Of a stretch of 6,308 nucleotides of DNA, positions 4,701 to 6,308 are shown in pieces. This DNA is from Bacilli bacterium (lineage in GTDB: Bacteria > Bacillota_I > Bacilli_A > RFN20 > CAG-826). Both the position numbers and the translations under genes were made by a program. Location: the NCBI GenBank assembly GCA_024413875.1, contig JAKSVY010000071.1, positions 1 to 6,308 on the forward strand, given 5' to 3'. Within the stretch, counting starts at the first letter, position 1; the number at the start of each line of letters is the position of its first letter. The notes beneath the pieces were generated by a model, which made no database searches, was not told the origin of the DNA, and was given only the letters and a program-made list of their open reading frames with translations.

Positions 4701-5273
4701 CTCGGTTGCTTAGCTGCAACAGAAGTATTCGACTGCTGCCGTGATGAAGACTTAGCTGACTTAATGGCTCAAGCTGGTATGACACCTGATGGTAAGGTTG
4801 AAGTATTCGATGGTAGAACTGGCGAAAAGTTCGACAACAGAGTTAACGTTGGTGTTATGTATATGATTAAACTTGACCACATGGTAGATGATAAACTCCA
4901 TGCTAGATCAGTTGGTCCATATGTATTAGTACCTCAACAACCTATGGGTGGTAAAGCTCAGAACGGTGGACAAAGATTTGGTGAAATGGAAGTTTGGGCA
5001 CTTGAAGCTTATGGTGCTGCTTACACTCTCCAAGAAATGTTAACTGTTAAATCAGATGATATGGTCGGAAGAAATAAAGTATTCAGAGCAATCACTGAAG
5101 GACAAGAAATCCCTAAACCTAACCTACCAGAATCATTCCGCGTATTCACAAGAGAACTTCGTTCACTTGGTATTTATGTAGAATTAATTGATGCTGAAAC
5201 TGGCGAAAATGTAGTTGAAAAATCACTCGTTGAAGATGATACAGATAACTACATTCAAAAATATCATTTCTAG
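1713..5273 (+). CDS. rpoB: DNA-directed RNA polymerase subunit beta
   Basis: This is the second-largest subunit of the transcription enzyme; with beta' it forms the active cleft and binds the RNA-DNA hybrid. The 1186-aa length is close to Bacillus subtilis (about 1190). Approximate domains: protrusion from residue 20, lobe about 135-330, fork loop and rifampicin region about 470-550, hybrid-binding region about 690-1080, and C-terminal clamp segment about 1085-1165. Conserved landmarks are NFED (784-787), GDKMSGRHGNKG (936-947, Lys938 and Lys946 at the active site), GVPSRMNIGQ (975-984) and RFGEMEVWALEAYGAAYTLQE (about 1088-1108). The start is supported by GAGG 5 nt upstream and a Bacillus-like beginning (LVKYGK, then ELPNLIE). 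Oddities: Ala493 replaces the Asp of the rifampicin pocket (E. coli 516), Gln544 the Pro of ETPEGPNIGL, Gln974 the Leu of LNPLGVPS, and Asn1084 the Phe of GGKAQFGGQ. It is co-transcribed with rpoC, 13 bp downstream, and lacks rplJ-rplL upstream. Confidence 0.99.
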   Translation: MENKWKLVKYGKFHERINFARNKENLELPNLIENQIDSFDWFVTEGIKELLVDISPINHPTGKQISIEFSEPFFEEPERSIRDCKERELSYTKKLKCKVNLINGEVGEIKEATIFLADFPWMTPTGSFVINGAERVVVNQIIRSSGVLFKNEMDPKLNKANLTGQVIPTRGAWIEFEKGSKDLLYAKVDRSKKIFLTTFLRCLGIETKSQMTSLFGKSELLEKTIEKNEHETYDEAMSELYLKVKGESDSIASHVQSYLQNHLMDTKRYDLMEVGRYKFNKKLDFSERAFGHALAEDYVIEAKTDDNGNIIQERIVLAKGTMVDEEVRDILKANRESFRKELNYKNDLYVDWMRGHSAENVKTLVETIKVFSGNADGGKNKTVKIVGSYFDEEKTFITTSDMIAATSYYLNLLDGVGECDDVDNLANRRMRLTGELLKNQVRVGFAKLEKNIKDKMTTKEPKDMTPQNLINSKPLESAIKEFFALSQLSQFMAQTNPLDEITHKRRLSALGPGGITRERAGIEVRDVHPTHYGRICPVETPEGQNIGLISSLATYAKVNEYGFIKTAYYKVVDGVVTDEAVYMTADEEYNEYIADANAKTVTVDGVTTLTEDFIYARHNLETNLYSRDQISYIDVSSKQIVSVSAACIPFLEHDDCTRTLMGSNMQRQSIPLIRPQAPYVGTGIEYKAAHDSGAALLCLADGVVEYVDGKVVRVREEGGALREYELAKFQRSNQGTCFNQTPICEVGEIVKKGDVLADGPSMDKGELALGRNVLIAFMTWEGYNFEDAVIMNENLVKNDVYTSIHIERYECQARDTKLGKEQITAEMASIPSASRKNLDADGIVIPGSVVKEGDYLVAKSTPRGQTDPSPEEKLMEAIFGNKSKEQKDTSLTVPHGGDGIVQAVRHYKKPQDKELPNGVNEVVRVYIVQKRKIRVGDKMSGRHGNKGVISNILPQEDMPFLADGTPIDIMLNPQGVPSRMNIGQVLEVHLGMACRKLGCLAATEVFDCCRDEDLADLMAQAGMTPDGKVEVFDGRTGEKFDNRVNVGVMYMIKLDHMVDDKLHARSVGPYVLVPQQPMGGKAQNGGQRFGEMEVWALEAYGAAYTLQEMLTVKSDDMVGRNKVFRAITEGQEIPKPNLPESFRVFTRELRSLGIYVELIDAETGENVVEKSLVEDDTDNYIQKYHF

Positions 5274-5277
5274 GAGG
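5272..5277 (+). promoter_or_regulatory. rpoC ribosome binding site overlapping the rpoB stop
   Basis: AGGAGG starts inside the rpoB TAG stop (5271-5273) and ends 9 nt before the rpoC ATG. This is the same stop-plus-binding-site fusion seen at rplM/rpsI and is consistent with coupled, equimolar synthesis of beta and beta'. Confidence 0.88.
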
Positions 5278-5286
5278 TAAAAGAAG

Positions 5287-6308
5287 ATGAGTCAAAAATA
5301 TAAAAGTTTTAAAATCAGATTAGCTTCTCCAAAAGAAATTGAAAATTGGTCATACGGTGAAGTTCAAAATCCTGAAACTATTAACTATCGTACTTTAAAA
5401 CCAACTAGAGGCGGTTTATTCGCAGAAGAAATCTTTGGTCCAACTAAAGATTATCAATGTGCATGTAGCTCAAAGAGTAAAAAGAATACTGCAAGTGAAA
5501 ACCAAAAATGTGCCACTTGCGGTATCGAAATTACTCAAAGTAAAGTAAGAAGAGAAAGAATGGGCCATATCAAACTCGCTGCACCAGTAGTTCATACTTG
5601 GTACTTAAAGAGTAGCCCTTCTAAACTTGCTTTATTGTTAGAATTAAAAACTAATGATCTTGAATCAGTAGTAACTCTTGCATCTTATATCGTTGTTGAA
5701 ACTGGTGATACTGATCTTGAATTCAAACAAATTATGTCTGAATTTGAATTCAAAGATGCATATATGAAATATGGTAACCGTTTCAAAGCTTTATCAGGTG
5801 GCGAAGCTATTAAATATTTATTAAAGAAGTTAAATCTTGAAACTTTAGCTGCAACTTTAAGAAATCAATTAAAATCATCTTCTAAACAAAGAAGAGATAA
5901 AGTTGTTAAACGTTTACAAGTTGTTGAAGACTTTATGAATTCTGATAACCTTCCTGAATGGATGGTATTAGATATTCTTCCAGTTATACCACCAGATTTA
6001 AGACCTCTTGTTCAACTTGATGGCGGTAAATTCGCAACAACTGATATCAATGATGCTTATAGAAGAATCATCAATAGAAACAACCGTTTAAAGAAACACT
6101 ATAGTGATAATGCACCACACTTAATGGTTAAGAACGAAAAACGTCTTCTCCAAGAAGCTGTTGATGCTTTAATTGATAACTCTAAGAGCGGTCATAAACA
6201 AGCCCTTGGTAGAGGTGGAAAACCTACTAAATCATTAAGTGAAAACTTAAGAGGTAAACAAGGACGTTTCAGACAAAACTTACTTGGTAAACGTGTTGAC
6301 TATTCAGG
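5287..6308 (+). CDS. rpoC: DNA-directed RNA polymerase subunit beta', N-terminal part
   Basis: The largest RNA polymerase subunit carries the catalytic Mg site and the clamp. The first 340 codons are present and the frame is open to the window edge, just after the switch-region sequence GKQGRFRQNLLGKRVDYSG. Visible elements: FKIRLASPKEIENWSYGEV (8-26), the zinc ribbon cysteines Cys58, Cys60, Cys75 and Cys78, KVRRERMGHIKLAAPVVHTW (86-105), ILPVIPPDLRPLVQLDGG (230-247), NRNNRLK (263-269) and NEKRLLQEAVDALIDN (283-298). The catalytic NADFDGD motif lies beyond the window. The start is set by AGGAGG 9 nt upstream. The zinc ribbon loop between Cys60 and Cys75 has 14 residues (SSKSKKNTASENQK) and lacks the usual GKYK-type sequence after the first cysteine pair; Bacillus has 12. 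All four ligands are kept, so zinc binding is probably retained. Confidence 0.98.
   Translation, partial: MSQKYKSFKIRLASPKEIENWSYGEVQNPETINYRTLKPTRGGLFAEEIFGPTKDYQCACSSKSKKNTASENQKCATCGIEITQSKVRRERMGHIKLAAPVVHTWYLKSSPSKLALLLELKTNDLESVVTLASYIVVETGDTDLEFKQIMSEFEFKDAYMKYGNRFKALSGGEAIKYLLKKLNLETLAATLRNQLKSSSKQRRDKVVKRLQVVEDFMNSDNLPEWMVLDILPVIPPDLRPLVQLDGGKFATTDINDAYRRIINRNNRLKKHYSDNAPHLMVKNEKRLLQEAVDALIDNSKSGHKQALGRGGKPTKSLSENLRGKQGRFRQNLLGKRVDYS

Noticed and set aside
493..5273. Mollicutes-style genetic code with TGA as tryptophan
   Set aside because: Every tryptophan codon in the four readable genes that I checked is TGG, and there is no in-frame TGA, so the standard code is sufficient.

Overview
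The window looks like a chromosomal housekeeping segment from an AT-rich, low-GC Gram-positive-type bacterium. Coding regions are roughly a third GC by eye and the intergenic DNA is poorer still. Strong AGGAGG ribosome binding sites and sigma-A-like promoters (TTGACT, 17 bp, TATAAT or TATTAT) support this. RpoB and RpoC resemble Bacillus in overall layout, but several RpoB positions (Ala493, Gln544, Gln974, Asn1084) differ from the usual Bacillus/E. coli residues. Some of these, from memory, resemble Mollicutes or Erysipelotrichia-like lineages. All tryptophans are TGG and there is no in-frame TGA, so the standard code fits. I infer an uncultured Bacilli/Mollicutes-related organism; the sequence alone does not fix the species.

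Layout, all genes on the + strand: (1) positions 2-298, the C-terminal end of a membrane protein of the DUF3267 type (putative zincin peptidase). (2) 299-492, an intergenic region with 11-bp-phased direct repeats, a strong extended -10 promoter whose spacer is filled by a perfect inverted repeat, and a short leader. (3) 493-1331, the rplM-rpsI operon (ribosomal proteins L13 and S9), closed by a textbook intrinsic terminator at 1359-1388. (4) 1332-1712, about 380 bases with no credible gene. It holds two further terminator-like hairpins, a 13-T run, several AT-rich palindromes, an AT-only UP-like stretch, and a near-consensus rpoB promoter whose -10 sits at the centre of a perfect 19-bp palindrome. 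A 5' leader with a long hairpin follows. (5) 1713-5273, complete rpoB (1186 aa). (6) 5287-6308, the first 340 codons of rpoC, cut off by the window edge.

The two operons supply ribosome subunits (L13 in the 50S, S9 in the 30S) and the two large RNA polymerase subunits, so their promoters should respond to growth rate. Both promoters begin with TTGACTAT and both carry a perfect but different inverted repeat over the core promoter. rpoB has its own promoter and no rplK-rplA-rplJ-rplL upstream, unlike the common bacterial arrangement.

I see no mobile element, CRISPR array, tRNA, rRNA or obviously new multi-gene system. The points most worth following are the natural substitution at the rifampicin-contact position of RpoB, the palindromes over the two promoters, the rpoB leader hairpin, the phased repeats upstream of rplM, and the diverged zinc ribbon loop of RpoC.
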